From NCBI GenBank assembly GCA_964514105.1, contig CAZEPJ010000005.1, positions 44,238 to 108,237 of the forward strand: a DNA stretch of 64,000 nucleotides. Direction: 5' to 3'. Positions 23,929 to 32,444 of this stretch are shown here, one piece after another. The position numbers and the translations under genes were made by a program. This DNA comes from CAZEPJ01 sp964514105. GTDB lineage: Bacteria; Desulfobacterota; Desulfocorpusculales; Desulfocorpusculum. Each line of letters starts with the position of its first letter. The stretch's first letter is position 1. A model generated the notes under the pieces. It worked only from the letters and a program-made list of their open reading frames with translations. It had not been told where the DNA came from and did not search any database.

Positions 23929-25311
23929 CTACCTCAACACGTAGATCCCCCGGCCCAGGCACTCCCGGGCCGCATCCACCTGGGACTCGGACAGGCTCGG
24001 GTGGAGCCGCACGGCACGGGCCAGATCCTCCACCGTGGCCTCGGTCTCCATGGCCAGGGCCCCCTCGCCGATGAGCTCCGTGGCGTGGGGCCCCATCACG
24101 TGGACCCCCAGGATCTCCCCGTACCGGGCGTCCGCCACCACCTTGACCGCGCCGTCGGTCTCCAGCATCATCATGGCCCGCGCGCTGATGCCCAGGGGGA
24201 TGGTGGCTACCTGCACATCCAGGCCGCGGGCCTTGGCCTCCTGCTCGGTCAGGCCCACAGCCGCCACCTCCGGATGGGTGTAATAGGCCCGCGGGATCCG
24301 GTCACTAGCCAGGGGCCGGGGCTCTCCCAGGGCGTTCTCCGCGGCGAGGATGCCCATGGCCGAGGCCCGATGGGAGTACATGGGTCCGCCCGTGGCGTCC
24401 CCGACGGCCAGGACATGGGGCGCACTGGTGCGCAGACATTCGTCCACGGAGATGCATCCCGAGGATACGGCCACTCCCGCGGCCGCCAGCCCCATCCCCT
24501 CGATGCACGGCGCCCTGCGGGCGTGCAGCACCAGGTCGACGGAGACGGTCTTGGCACCCTGCTTCATTTCCACGCCGACGGCAAGCCCCCGGGGCGCCCT
24601 CCTGACCTCTGTGACCCGGGCCTGGGTCAGGATCTCCATCCCCTGCCCCTTGAGGGCGCCGGCCAGGCGGCGGGCGATTTCCCGGTCCTCCTGGGGGAGG
24701 ATTCGCCCCTGGGCCTCGACGAGGGTCACCCGGGCGCCCATGAAGAGCAGATACTGGGCGGCCTCCAGCTCCACCGGGCCGCTGCCCAGGACGGCCGCGG
24801 AGGCGGGCACCTCCCGCATGGTCAGGAGGGCATCCGTGGTGATGACTCCCTCCTGGTCCATCCCGGAGACAGCCGGAGGGGCCCACACGGACCCGGTGGC
24901 CACGATGGCCCTTGGGAAAACCAGTTCGCGATCTGTCACCCGGATGCGCTGAGGGGTCGCAAAGACGGCCTCCCCCCGCAGGATCTCCACCCCGTTGGAC
25001 TTGAGGATGGCCTCGGTGCCCATGCGCAGGTACTTCACCAAGTCGTCCTTCTTGGCCATGATCGCGTCCCAGTCCATCTCCAGGCCGGTTGTCTTCAGAC
25101 CGAAGTCGGCCGCTCGCTGAATGGCCCGTCGCAGTCTGGCGGTCTCCATGAGGGACTTGGTGGGGATGCAGCCTCGATTCATGCAGACCCCCCCCAGGTG
25201 CTCCTTCTCGATCACCGCCACCCGGGCCCCCAGTTGTCTGGCCCGCACGGCGGCGGCCACCCCGCCAGCGCCGCCGCCGATCACCACCAGATCCCATGTT
25301 TGTGTGCTCAT
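23929..25311 (-). CDS. lpdA: dihydrolipoyl dehydrogenase (E3)
   Basis: A 460-residue flavoprotein that reoxidises the lipoyl groups of E2 with NAD+. It has the FAD motif VVIGGGAGGVAAA, the redox disulfide Cys43/Cys48 in GGVCMNRGCIPTKS, a second nucleotide motif AVLGSGPVELEAA, and the C-terminal catalytic pair His437/Glu442 (HPSLSE). There is no lipoyl domain of its own. In place of the usual GxGxxG, the NAD site reads GSGPVE with Val-Glu after the Pro. It is encoded between E2 and E1 alpha on one strand. Confidence 0.92.
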   Translation of the reverse strand: MSTQTWDLVVIGGGAGGVAAAVRARQLGARVAVIEKEHLGGVCMNRGCIPTKSLMETARLRRAIQRAADFGLKTTGLEMDWDAIMAKKDDLVKYLRMGTEAILKSNGVEILRGEAVFATPQRIRVTDRELVFPRAIVATGSVWAPPAVSGMDQEGVITTDALLTMREVPASAAVLGSGPVELEAAQYLLFMGARVTLVEAQGRILPQEDREIARRLAGALKGQGMEILTQARVTEVRRAPRGLAVGVEMKQGAKTVSVDLVLHARRAPCIEGMGLAAAGVAVSSGCISVDECLRTSAPHVLAVGDATGGPMYSHRASAMGILAAENALGEPRPLASDRIPRAYYTHPEVAAVGLTEQEAKARGLDVQVATIPLGISARAMMMLETDGAVKVVADARYGEILGVHVMGPHATELIGEGALAMETEATVEDLARAVRLHPSLSESQVDAARECLGRGIYVLR

Positions 25312-25497
25312 TTGCTCTTCCTTCGTCGTTCTTGCGCGCTTGCCTGGGGGCCGCCCTTCACCCCCATCCTCCGCCCCATCTCCGCCTCGCAAGGGGGGAG
25401 TTTGCGCCTTTACCTGATCCAACGGGAAGGAGCCAGGTCCTTCATCCCCGTCTTGCTCCCCTTCCAGGAGCGGGTCAGGGTGGGGATGGTTCCTGCT
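25312..25497. repeat. repeat-like C/G-tract sequence between E2 and E3 genes
   Basis: This gap consists of strand-asymmetric C-rich and G-rich runs (CACCCCCATCC, CAAGGGGGGAG, CAGGGTGGGGATG) that look like decayed copies of the short palindromic repeats common between genes in GC-rich bacteria. The arms do not form one clean palindrome, so I cannot define a unit. It may form RNA structure between E2 and E3. Confidence 0.3.
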
Positions 25498-26739
25498 TCA
25501 GCTGATCATCAGATACGGGTCCTCGATGAACTCGGCGATCCGCCTCAGGAACCGCGCCCCCGGGGCCCCGTCGACGACCCGATGGTCCACGGTGAGGCTC
25601 AGGACCATGCGCTGGCGGATCTCCACCTCGGGCCTTCCGTCCCTGCGGACCGCCACGGGCCTCTCGGTCATTCGACCCACGCCCAGGATGCCGCTCTCCG
25701 GCCGGTTCAGGATGGGCGTGAAGGCGTCGATGCCCAGGTGCCCCAGATTGCTGATGGTGAATGTTCCCCCCTGGATATCGTCGGGCAGAAGCTTGCGCCC
25801 TCGCGCCCGCTGGAATAGCTCCTGGAGGGTTCGCTCGATGTCGAGTACGGTTCGTCGATCGGCGTTTCGCACCACGGGCACGATGAGTCCTTCATCCAGC
25901 TCCATGGCCACGCCCACGTGCACGTCGGCCCAGTGGATCACGCGATCTCCGTCCACGCTGGCGTTGACCCAGGGCTGCTCGGTCAGGACCTGGGCCACCA
26001 CCCGGACCAGGATGGCGTTGTACGAGATCCGGACGTCGTCCTTTTCGTGGCGCCGGATGAGGCTCCGGCGCAGCCGCTGGAGCTCCGTGGCATCCACCTC
26101 GGAGGTGAGCGTGATCTGCGCTGTCTCCTGCAGGCTCAGGTGCATATGCTTGAAGATCTGCCTGCGCATCCCGGACACGGGGTGCATAGCGCGGACCGAT
26201 TTTCCCGCCATGGCCCCGAGTGCGGATCCGGCCTCGGCCGGAGTTGGCAGAGGTCCTCTTTCGATGTATCTCAGCACATCCTCCTGGACGATCCTCCCGC
26301 CCGGTCCCGTGCCCGAAACGCGGGCCAGATCCACCCCGCGATCCCTGGCGATCCGGCGGGCCAGGGGCGAGGCCTTGGGCCTTCCACTCGCAGCGGGGGC
26401 CGGCGGGACCACGCCGGAACCTCCATGGGCAGGGGAGGAGACAGGGGGCACGGGCTGTGAAGGCTCTGCTTCTGGAGCCGGGGGTGCGGCGGAAGCCGCT
26501 GTCCTCTCGGCCAAGAGGACCCCCACCCTGGCGCCCACGGGCAGCACCGCCCCTGCGGGCTCCAGGATCTGGAGGAATCCCTCTGCCGGGGCCTCCACCT
26601 CGTACGTGATCTTCTCGGTCTCGATGACCAGGACGACCTCCCCGGCCTTCACCGGGTCCCCGTCGCCCTTGATCCACCGGGCGATGGTCGCCTCCTTCAT
26701 GGTCATGCCGAGCTTGGGTATGGTCAATTCAACCGGCAT
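25498..26739 (-). CDS. dihydrolipoamide acyltransferase (E2) of a 2-oxoacid dehydrogenase complex
   Basis: A 413-residue E2. Residues 1-77 are one lipoyl domain with the lipoylated Lys43 in ETEKITYEV. A Pro/Ala linker follows. The peripheral-subunit-binding domain lies at about 125-160 (ASPLARRIARDRGVDLARVS, then GTGPGGRI). The catalytic domain (185-413) ends with the active-site His386 and Asp390 in DHRVVDGAPGARF. First of the four complex genes in transcription order (E2, E3, E1 alpha, E1 beta) and downstream of the DctPQM transporter genes, after a 138-base gap. Confidence 0.92.
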   Translation of the reverse strand: MPVELTIPKLGMTMKEATIARWIKGDGDPVKAGEVVLVIETEKITYEVEAPAEGFLQILEPAGAVLPVGARVGVLLAERTAASAAPPAPEAEPSQPVPPVSSPAHGGSGVVPPAPAASGRPKASPLARRIARDRGVDLARVSGTGPGGRIVQEDVLRYIERGPLPTPAEAGSALGAMAGKSVRAMHPVSGMRRQIFKHMHLSLQETAQITLTSEVDATELQRLRRSLIRRHEKDDVRISYNAILVRVVAQVLTEQPWVNASVDGDRVIHWADVHVGVAMELDEGLIVPVVRNADRRTVLDIERTLQELFQRARGRKLLPDDIQGGTFTISNLGHLGIDAFTPILNRPESGILGVGRMTERPVAVRRDGRPEVEIRQRMVLSLTVDHRVVDGAPGARFLRRIAEFIEDPYLMIS

Positions 26740-26877
26740 TTCTCGCTCCTTGCGGACGTCGGCGCAGTGCCGCGCGGGTCGACAGTTCCCCCGCGCCGGT
26801 ACCCCGGTGCGACGGGATCTGGGACCGCGCCCGGGGCATACGGGAGGGGATGGCTGGGGGATGGACTGGGCATGGGA

Positions 26878-28167
26878 TCACATGAACCCCAGCGTTCTGG
26901 GCACCCACAGGGCCAGGGCGGGGAAGAAGACCACCAGGAGCAGGACGGCGAAGTACGACAGCAGCAGCCAGATGATCCAACGCACCGTGGATTCCATGGA
27001 TGCCCCGCTCAGCCGGCAGCTCACCATGAGGTTCACGGCCATGGGCGGGGTGAACTGGCCCATGGCGATGTTCATGGTCAGGAGGACTCCGAACCAGACC
27101 AGGTCCCACTGGAAGGTCTGGGCGACTGGCACGAACAGGGGGAGAAAGATGAGGAAGATGGAGATGCCGTCGAGAAACATCCCGACCACGATGAGAAAGA
27201 GCATCATGAGCAACATCACGCCGAGCTCACCGCCGCCGAAAGTCACCAGGAACCTGGCGAGGGGGTCCACGATCCCCAGGGTGCTCGACGCCCATGCAAA
27301 GACGCTGGCCAGCCCCACCACCACGAGGATCACCGCCGAGGTCTCCGCGGATTCCACCAGCAGTTCGTAGAGGTCCCTCAGCGTCAGGGTCCGGTACACG
27401 AAGAAACCCACGATGAGCCCGTATACCACGGCCATCACCGCCGCCTCTGTGGGGGTGAACCAACCGGTTCGCAACCCCCCCAGGATCAGGACCGGGGCCA
27501 TGAGGGCCCAACTGGCCTCTTTCAAACTCTTCCAGAAGGGCGGCTTGGCCTCTCTGGCCTGTTCGGCGCCGAAATTGTGATGAAGGCTCAGCAGGAGGGC
27601 CGGGATGGCCAGGGCCACGCAGGCCAGGACGCCGGGGACGATCCCTGCCGCGAACAGGGCGGGCACGGTGGCCGACGGGACCAGGACGCTGTAGATGATG
27701 AATGCCACGGACGGGGGGATGAGGATGTCCGTGGAGCCGGCCGCTGCCGTGATGCTGGAGGCGAAGCCGGACGGATAACCCGCCCTCAACATGGCGGCCA
27801 GCATGACGCCTCCCACGGCCGCGGTGCAGGCCGGGCCCGAGCCCGAGATGCCCCCGATGATCATGGCCACCACCACGGTGATGACGGCCAGGCTCCCGCG
27901 GCCCCGTCCGATGATGGCCGTGGTGAAGCGCAGGAGGCGCTCTGCCACGCCCGAACGGTCGAAGATGGCCCCGGCCAGGACGAACATGGGGATGGCCAGC
28001 AGTGGGTACTTGGCCATGCCGGTGTAAACATTCGTGGGGACCGCCATGATCCCAAGTTTGGCGATGCTGATGACCAGGGTGCCGGCCAACCCCAGGGATG
28101 CGGCGATGGGGACCCCCGCGAACATGAGAAGGAAGAAAGCGCCGAAGAGGATGAAGGCGGGGTGCAT
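26878..28167 (-). CDS. dctM: TRAP transporter large permease (DctM)
   Basis: A 429-residue membrane protein with about 12 membrane segments and the conserved TRAP-M loop GGISGSGPACTAAVGG, followed by SGFASSITAAAGSTDILIPPS and the later GMFLDGISIFLIFLP. It is the Na+- or H+-driven translocation subunit. The ATG at 28167 overlaps the stop of the small permease gene by one base (TGATG), the usual DctQ-DctM arrangement. It works with the periplasmic receptor encoded at 28799-29830. Confidence 0.92.
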   Translation of the reverse strand: MHPAFILFGAFFLLMFAGVPIAASLGLAGTLVISIAKLGIMAVPTNVYTGMAKYPLLAIPMFVLAGAIFDRSGVAERLLRFTTAIIGRGRGSLAVITVVVAMIIGGISGSGPACTAAVGGVMLAAMLRAGYPSGFASSITAAAGSTDILIPPSVAFIIYSVLVPSATVPALFAAGIVPGVLACVALAIPALLLSLHHNFGAEQAREAKPPFWKSLKEASWALMAPVLILGGLRTGWFTPTEAAVMAVVYGLIVGFFVYRTLTLRDLYELLVESAETSAVILVVVGLASVFAWASSTLGIVDPLARFLVTFGGGELGVMLLMMLFLIVVGMFLDGISIFLIFLPLFVPVAQTFQWDLVWFGVLLTMNIAMGQFTPPMAVNLMVSCRLSGASMESTVRWIIWLLLSYFAVLLLVVFFPALALWVPRTLGFM

Positions 28168-28673
28168 CACGCCCTTTCCTTCCAGATGCGGATCATCACC
28201 CCCAGGGTGCGGCCCAGAATGGCCAGGGAGAGGATGGGCAGCCAGACGGTGTAGATCCACGTGGGCAGGCCCAGGCCCGGCGAGGTGACCTCGTAGCGAT
28301 ACTCGTCGTAGGCCATGCGGCCGCCCAACACGGTCAGGATGAGGAACGTGAGGGCAACCAGGACCGTGGCGCCCAGGCGGATCTTGCGCCGCGCCGCGGG
28401 GGGGAATTTGTCCACGAAGTAGGTGATGTTGAGGTGGCCGCCCTTGGCCATGACGCTGGAGCCCCCGACCAGGGCCATGAAGACCATGAGGAAGACGGAG
28501 AACTCCTCGGTGAAGGCGAAGGAGAAACTGGTCGCGTACCGAACCACCACATTGACGAAGGTGATGAGGGCCAGGAGGCCGATGGAGACAGCTGCCACCA
28601 CCTCCTCGATCTTCAGAGGGACACGGACCTTGGGTCGCGATGGTCCTTCGAAGAGCTCTTGTTCAGCGGGCAT
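28167..28673 (-). CDS. dctQ: TRAP transporter small permease (DctQ)
   Basis: A 168-residue protein with four membrane segments (about residues 25-48, 58-78, 100-122 and 138-160) and the family-typical FTEEFSVFLMVFMALVGGS region. It pairs with DctM. The ATG at 28673 with AAGGTGA upstream is preferred over 28697. It is separated from the receptor gene by a hairpin repeat, which may set the ratio of receptor to permease. Confidence 0.9.
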   Translation of the reverse strand: MPAEQELFEGPSRPKVRVPLKIEEVVAAVSIGLLALITFVNVVVRYATSFSFAFTEEFSVFLMVFMALVGGSSVMAKGGHLNITYFVDKFPPAARRKIRLGATVLVALTFLILTVLGGRMAYDEYRYEVTSPGLGLPTWIYTVWLPILSLAILGRTLGVMIRIWKERA

Positions 28674-28696
28674 GTCACCTTCCCTTGCTCGAACCA

Positions 28697-28743
28697 AAAT
28701 CCCCCCGCCCCCCCCTTTGACAAAGGGGGGCGAGGGGGGATTT
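28697..28743. repeat. 47-base palindromic hairpin repeat between dctP and dctQ
   Basis: A near-perfect inverted repeat: AAAT-C6-G-C8-TTT, a GAC loop, then AAA-G6-CGA-G6-ATTT. It has the look of a dispersed intergenic palindrome found in many environmental bacteria. It lies directly after the receptor gene in transcription order. It could act as a processing or partial termination signal that lowers permease relative to receptor expression. Confidence 0.6.
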
Positions 28744-28798
28744 GCCTGCTCAACGTGACCGCCGTTTCAAGGTGCTGGCAGTTGGAAAGTGCGGCCCG

Positions 28799-29830
28799 CT
28801 AGCGCTTGGCCACGGACTCCTCGGCCATCTTCACCAGGTCGGCCCCGATCTGGGCGGCCCACTTGTCGTACACGGCCTTGGTGGCCGCCTTGAAGGCCCC
28901 CTTCTCGGCGTCCGTCAGCCGCACCACATTGACCCCCAGGCCCTGGATCTCCTTGACCACCGAATCATCGGGCGGGATCAACCCTTTGCGGGCCTCGGCG
29001 ATGTTCTCTTTGGCCGCCTGGGCGGCCGCATCGGCCACGGCCTTCTGGTCCTCGGGCTTCCAGCTCGTCCAGACCGCCTTGTTGACCACGAAGATCAGCG
29101 GATCGGCCACATACCCCCACAGGGTGACGTTCTTCTGGTTGGCCGCCGTGTGGAGCTTGGCCACGGTGAAGATGGTGAGGGGATTCTCCTGGCCGTCCAC
29201 CGCGCCGCTTGACAGGGCGGGCACCGCGTCGGCCCAGCTCATCTGGGTGGGGTTGGCCCCCAAGGCCGTAAAGGTGTCCAGGAAGAGGGGGGAGCCCACC
29301 ACCCGGATCTTGAGGCCCTTGAGGTCGGCCGGGGTCTTGATGGGGGTCTTGGAGTTGGTGACCTCCCGGAAGCCGTTCTCGCCCCACGCCAGGGGGACCA
29401 CGTCCTTGCCGGACAGGATCTCGAAGAGCTTCTTGCCCACGGGACCGTGGGTCAGGGCGTCGATGGCCTTGTAGTCGGGCATGAGGAACGGCATGGAGAA
29501 GAGGTTCAGCTCCTTGACCTGGGGCGACCAGTTGATGGTGGAGCCGATGGCCATATCGATGGCCCCCTGGCGGATGGCGGTGAACTCCTTGGTCTGGTCT
29601 CCGCCCACCAGGCTCGCCCCGGGGTACATCTTCATCACGATGCGCCCCTGGGTCTTCTCCTTGACCAACTCGCACCAGCGCTCGCCGGCGTTGCCCCAGG
29701 GAAAGGGCTTTCCCACCACGGTGGAGAGCTTGTACTCGGCCTTGTAGTCCGCCCCCAGGGCCTTGAAGGCCGGAAAGACGAGGGCCAGGACGGCGGCGGC
29801 GATGCCGGCGTTTCGCATTGACCTTTTCAT
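28799..29830 (-). CDS. dctP: TRAP transporter periplasmic solute receptor (DctP)
   Basis: A 343-residue receptor with a signal peptide (residues 1-26, ending KALGA). Family features are the early VVGKPFPWGNAGERW, MYPGASLVGGDQTKEFTAIRQGA, and the ligand region GLKIRVVGSPLFLDTFTALG, whose Arg normally grips the carboxylate of the ligand, followed by SGAVDGQENP. The ligand is therefore probably an organic acid. The AGAAAGGAGA ribosome site is strong. It is the first gene of a leftward unit with dctQ, dctM and the 2-oxoacid dehydrogenase genes. Confidence 0.92.
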   Translation of the reverse strand: MKRSMRNAGIAAAVLALVFPAFKALGADYKAEYKLSTVVGKPFPWGNAGERWCELVKEKTQGRIVMKMYPGASLVGGDQTKEFTAIRQGAIDMAIGSTINWSPQVKELNLFSMPFLMPDYKAIDALTHGPVGKKLFEILSGKDVVPLAWGENGFREVTNSKTPIKTPADLKGLKIRVVGSPLFLDTFTALGANPTQMSWADAVPALSSGAVDGQENPLTIFTVAKLHTAANQKNVTLWGYVADPLIFVVNKAVWTSWKPEDQKAVADAAAQAAKENIAEARKGLIPPDDSVVKEIQGLGVNVVRLTDAEKGAFKAATKAVYDKWAAQIGADLVKMAEESVAKR

Positions 29831-29880
29831 TCTCCTTTCTCCTTTCCTGTCAGTGGGTTGGAAGGAAGACGCTGCCAAAT

Positions 29881-29910
29881 CTTGTAGCACCTGGCCGCTC
29901 GGCTTGTCAA
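29881..29910 (-). promoter_or_regulatory. sigma-70-like promoter upstream of dctP
   Basis: On the minus strand TTGACA (29910-29905) and TACAAG (29886-29881) are 18 bases apart, about 50 bases upstream of the dctP ATG. The -35 box is perfect and the -10 box is a 4/6 match. Confidence 0.5.
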
Positions 29911-29928
29911 CATCCCGGGCGGGCGCCT

Positions 29929-31950
29929 TCAGGCCTCGGCCCCCTTGATCTCCCTGCGCTGAAGCAGGTACACAAGCCCGAAGCCGATGAGGCCCCCCAC
30001 GTCCGTGTAGAGCCCTGGCTTGACCAGGGCCACCGCCGAGACGAACAGGACGATGCGCTCCCACCAATGGAGGTCCCGAAGCAGAAACCCCTGCATGGAA
30101 CCCGCGAGGGCGTACATGCCGATGGACGCTGTGACGAAGATCCAGGAGGCCTCGACGAAGGTCGTGTTGATGAGGAGCATCTGGGGGGCGGTGATGAACA
30201 TGAAGGGGAGCAGAAAGGTCCGCATGTCCAGCTTGAAGGCGTTGATGCCGGTCTTGAGGGGGTCCGCCCCAGCCACGCCGGCCGCCGCGTACGCCGCCAC
30301 ACACACAGGCGGCGTCCCGTCGGCGAGGATGCCGAAGTAAAAGACGAAGAGGTGGATGGCGATGATGGGCACATCCGGGACCATGGCGGCCACCGCCGGG
30401 GCCATGATGCTGGCCATGATGACGTAGTTGGCCGTGGTGGGAACCCCCATGCCCAGGACGAGGCAGGTCGCCATGGTCAGGACGAGACCGATCCACACGT
30501 TCCCCCCCGAGAGCCCCACCACGATGTTGGTCATGTTGAGTCCGGCCCCCGTCAGGGTGATGACGCCCACCACGATGCCCGCGCAGGCGCACGTGACCCC
30601 GATGCCGGCCATCATCCGGGCGGCCTTGATCATGGCGTCGCCCAGCTGGACGGCGAAGAAGATCATGGGGCTGGGGGAGGTGGGGGCGCGCCCCTCCCGG
30701 GGCGCCGTCTCGGGTCCGCCCGTCTCCAGGCGGCGGAGAAACAGGGTCTGGATCAGGAAGACGCCGATGGCCGCCACCATGGCCATGGCCGCCGACGTCA
30801 GCGGGGTCGCATGGCGCACGATGAGATAGTAAAAGAGCACGGCGATGGGGAACAGGAAGTGAAGCCCCCGAACCAGGATGGGGAGGAACCTGGGCAGCTC
30901 GCTTCGGGGGATCCCCTTGAGGCCGAACTTGAGGGACAGGAGGTGGACGGCCCCCAGCAGGGCGAGCTGATCGATGACCGCCGGGAGGGCGGCGGCCGTG
31001 ATCACGTGGAGATACGGGATCCCCAGGAACTCGGCCATGATGAAGGCCGCCGCCCCCATGACGGGCGGCATGAGCTGGCCGTTGCCGCTGGCCGCCGTCT
31101 CGATGGCACCGGCGATCTCGGGCTTGAATCCCAGACGCTTCATCAGGGGGATGGTGACGGACCCCGTGGTCATCACATTGGCCACGCCGCTGCCGGAGAT
31201 GGTCCCCATGAAGGCGCTGGAGACCACGGAGACCTTGGCGGGGCCCCCCCGGGTGTTTCCCACCAGGGAGAAGGCCAGCTTCATGAAATAGTCCATGGCG
31301 CCGGTCTTCTCCAGGATGGCGCCGAAGAGCACGAAGGCGAACACGAACGTGGAGGAGACCCACAAGGGGACCCCGAAGATCCCTTCCATGGTCAGGTACA
31401 GATGGTCGATGACCCTTCGAACCGTGTATCCCCTGTGGGCGAGGAGGTCCGGGAGGTACGGTCCCAGCAGGGCGTACGCGACAAAGATGGCCGAGATGAG
31501 GGGCAGCGGGAGCCCCACCGCCCGCCTGGCGGCCTCGAGGATGAGGGCCACCGCACAGACCCCCATGGCCAGATCCACGGGCGTGGGATTGCCGATCCGC
31601 TGGACGAGATCCGCGTAGAAGACCGTGACATAGATGGCCGCGCATCCCGCCAGGGCGGCCAGGATCAGATCGTAAAGCGGGATGCTCCGGGCGGCGGAGC
31701 GCTTGCGCATGGGATAGAAGAGGAAGCACAGGGTGATGGCGAAGGCGAGGTGGACGGATCGCTGAAGGGTGGCCGTCAGGGTCCCGAAAAGGGCGGTGTA
31801 GAGCTGGAAGCAGGACATGGCCAGGGCGATGGACCCGCAGATGGTGGCCAGGGCGCCAGAGAGCCGACGGGCGCCGTAGTCGGCCCCTTCGGCGATCTCC
31901 CTGGATCGCTCCAGGGCATCCTTTTCCGGCGTTTCTCCGTCAGCTTTCAT
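29929..31950 (-). CDS. TRAP transporter fused permease, TAXI type (4TM/12TM)
   Basis: A 673-residue protein joining DctQ-like and DctM-like parts, with some 16 or more hydrophobic segments. DctM-type signatures are MGTISGSGVANVMTTGSVTIP and ETAASGNGQLMPPVMGAAAF, repeated in related form in the second half (LGMGVPTTANYVIMAS, ADGTPPVCVAAYAAAG). Fused permeases of this size serve TAXI-family receptors, and such a receptor is encoded upstream. It overlaps the DUF1850 gene by 11 bases. The substrate is unknown; some TAXI systems carry glutamate or 2-oxoglutarate. Confidence 0.92.
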   Translation of the reverse strand: MKADGETPEKDALERSREIAEGADYGARRLSGALATICGSIALAMSCFQLYTALFGTLTATLQRSVHLAFAITLCFLFYPMRKRSAARSIPLYDLILAALAGCAAIYVTVFYADLVQRIGNPTPVDLAMGVCAVALILEAARRAVGLPLPLISAIFVAYALLGPYLPDLLAHRGYTVRRVIDHLYLTMEGIFGVPLWVSSTFVFAFVLFGAILEKTGAMDYFMKLAFSLVGNTRGGPAKVSVVSSAFMGTISGSGVANVMTTGSVTIPLMKRLGFKPEIAGAIETAASGNGQLMPPVMGAAAFIMAEFLGIPYLHVITAAALPAVIDQLALLGAVHLLSLKFGLKGIPRSELPRFLPILVRGLHFLFPIAVLFYYLIVRHATPLTSAAMAMVAAIGVFLIQTLFLRRLETGGPETAPREGRAPTSPSPMIFFAVQLGDAMIKAARMMAGIGVTCACAGIVVGVITLTGAGLNMTNIVVGLSGGNVWIGLVLTMATCLVLGMGVPTTANYVIMASIMAPAVAAMVPDVPIIAIHLFVFYFGILADGTPPVCVAAYAAAGVAGADPLKTGINAFKLDMRTFLLPFMFITAPQMLLINTTFVEASWIFVTASIGMYALAGSMQGFLLRDLHWWERIVLFVSAVALVKPGLYTDVGGLIGFGLVYLLQRREIKGAEA

Positions 31951-32422
31951 GGCGAACGAGGATCCTCCAGAGGGGATAGGGGGCGACCTGGACCGTGACG
32001 CGCTCGCCCTCTGTCAAGCCCGCGAACGAGACGCGGGAGTCCTTGAAGCTCAACGTCTGGGAGGTGGAAGGGGAGACCAGAAACGAGAGGCGGTCCAGCT
32101 CGGGGCCGAGATCGGACGCCGTCATCTCCCTCCCTTCCCGCAGGACCTCTCCCGCGGCGAAGGGCAGGCCCGGGCCAAAGGAGGGGAAGCGGGTCTCCAG
32201 GGGCCTGAGGCCCCCGCGTTCGGTGACCACAAAGGATCCCTGGACCGGGATCTTCTCCACCGAGTGGACATAGCTGAACCGGAACGACTCGCCCCCCCGA
32301 ACCCGCCTGGCCAGAAGGATTTGGTCCGACCTCACGGCCCGCACTTCCAGGACGTCCACGGGATACAGAGCCGGGGGGACGAGCAGGAGGGGGAGGAGGT
32401 ATTTCCAGGCCCTTGTGAGCAT
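31940..32422 (-). CDS. DUF1850 domain protein associated with the TAXI TRAP transporter
   Basis: A 160-residue protein with an N-terminal membrane segment or signal (residues 8-25) and the DUF1850 pattern: LEVRAVRSDQILLARRV, then SFRFSYVHSVEKIPVQGSF and the ending PYPLWRIL. DUF1850 genes are almost always found beside TAXI-type fused permeases, as here, so a role as an accessory subunit is likely though not proven. The gene sits 22 bases after the receptor gene and overlaps the permease start. Confidence 0.85.
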   Translation of the reverse strand: MLTRAWKYLLPLLLVPPALYPVDVLEVRAVRSDQILLARRVRGGESFRFSYVHSVEKIPVQGSFVVTERGGLRPLETRFPSFGPGLPFAAGEVLREGREMTASDLGPELDRLSFLVSPSTSQTLSFKDSRVSFAGLTEGERVTVQVAPYPLWRILVRHES

Positions 32423-32444
32423 GAAACACCCCCTCCCCGGGTGA

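Noticed and set aside
25312..25497. Possible CRISPR-like or regularly spaced repeat
   Set aside because: The C- and G-tracts are not regularly spaced and no unit recurs; it is at most a decayed intergenic palindrome.
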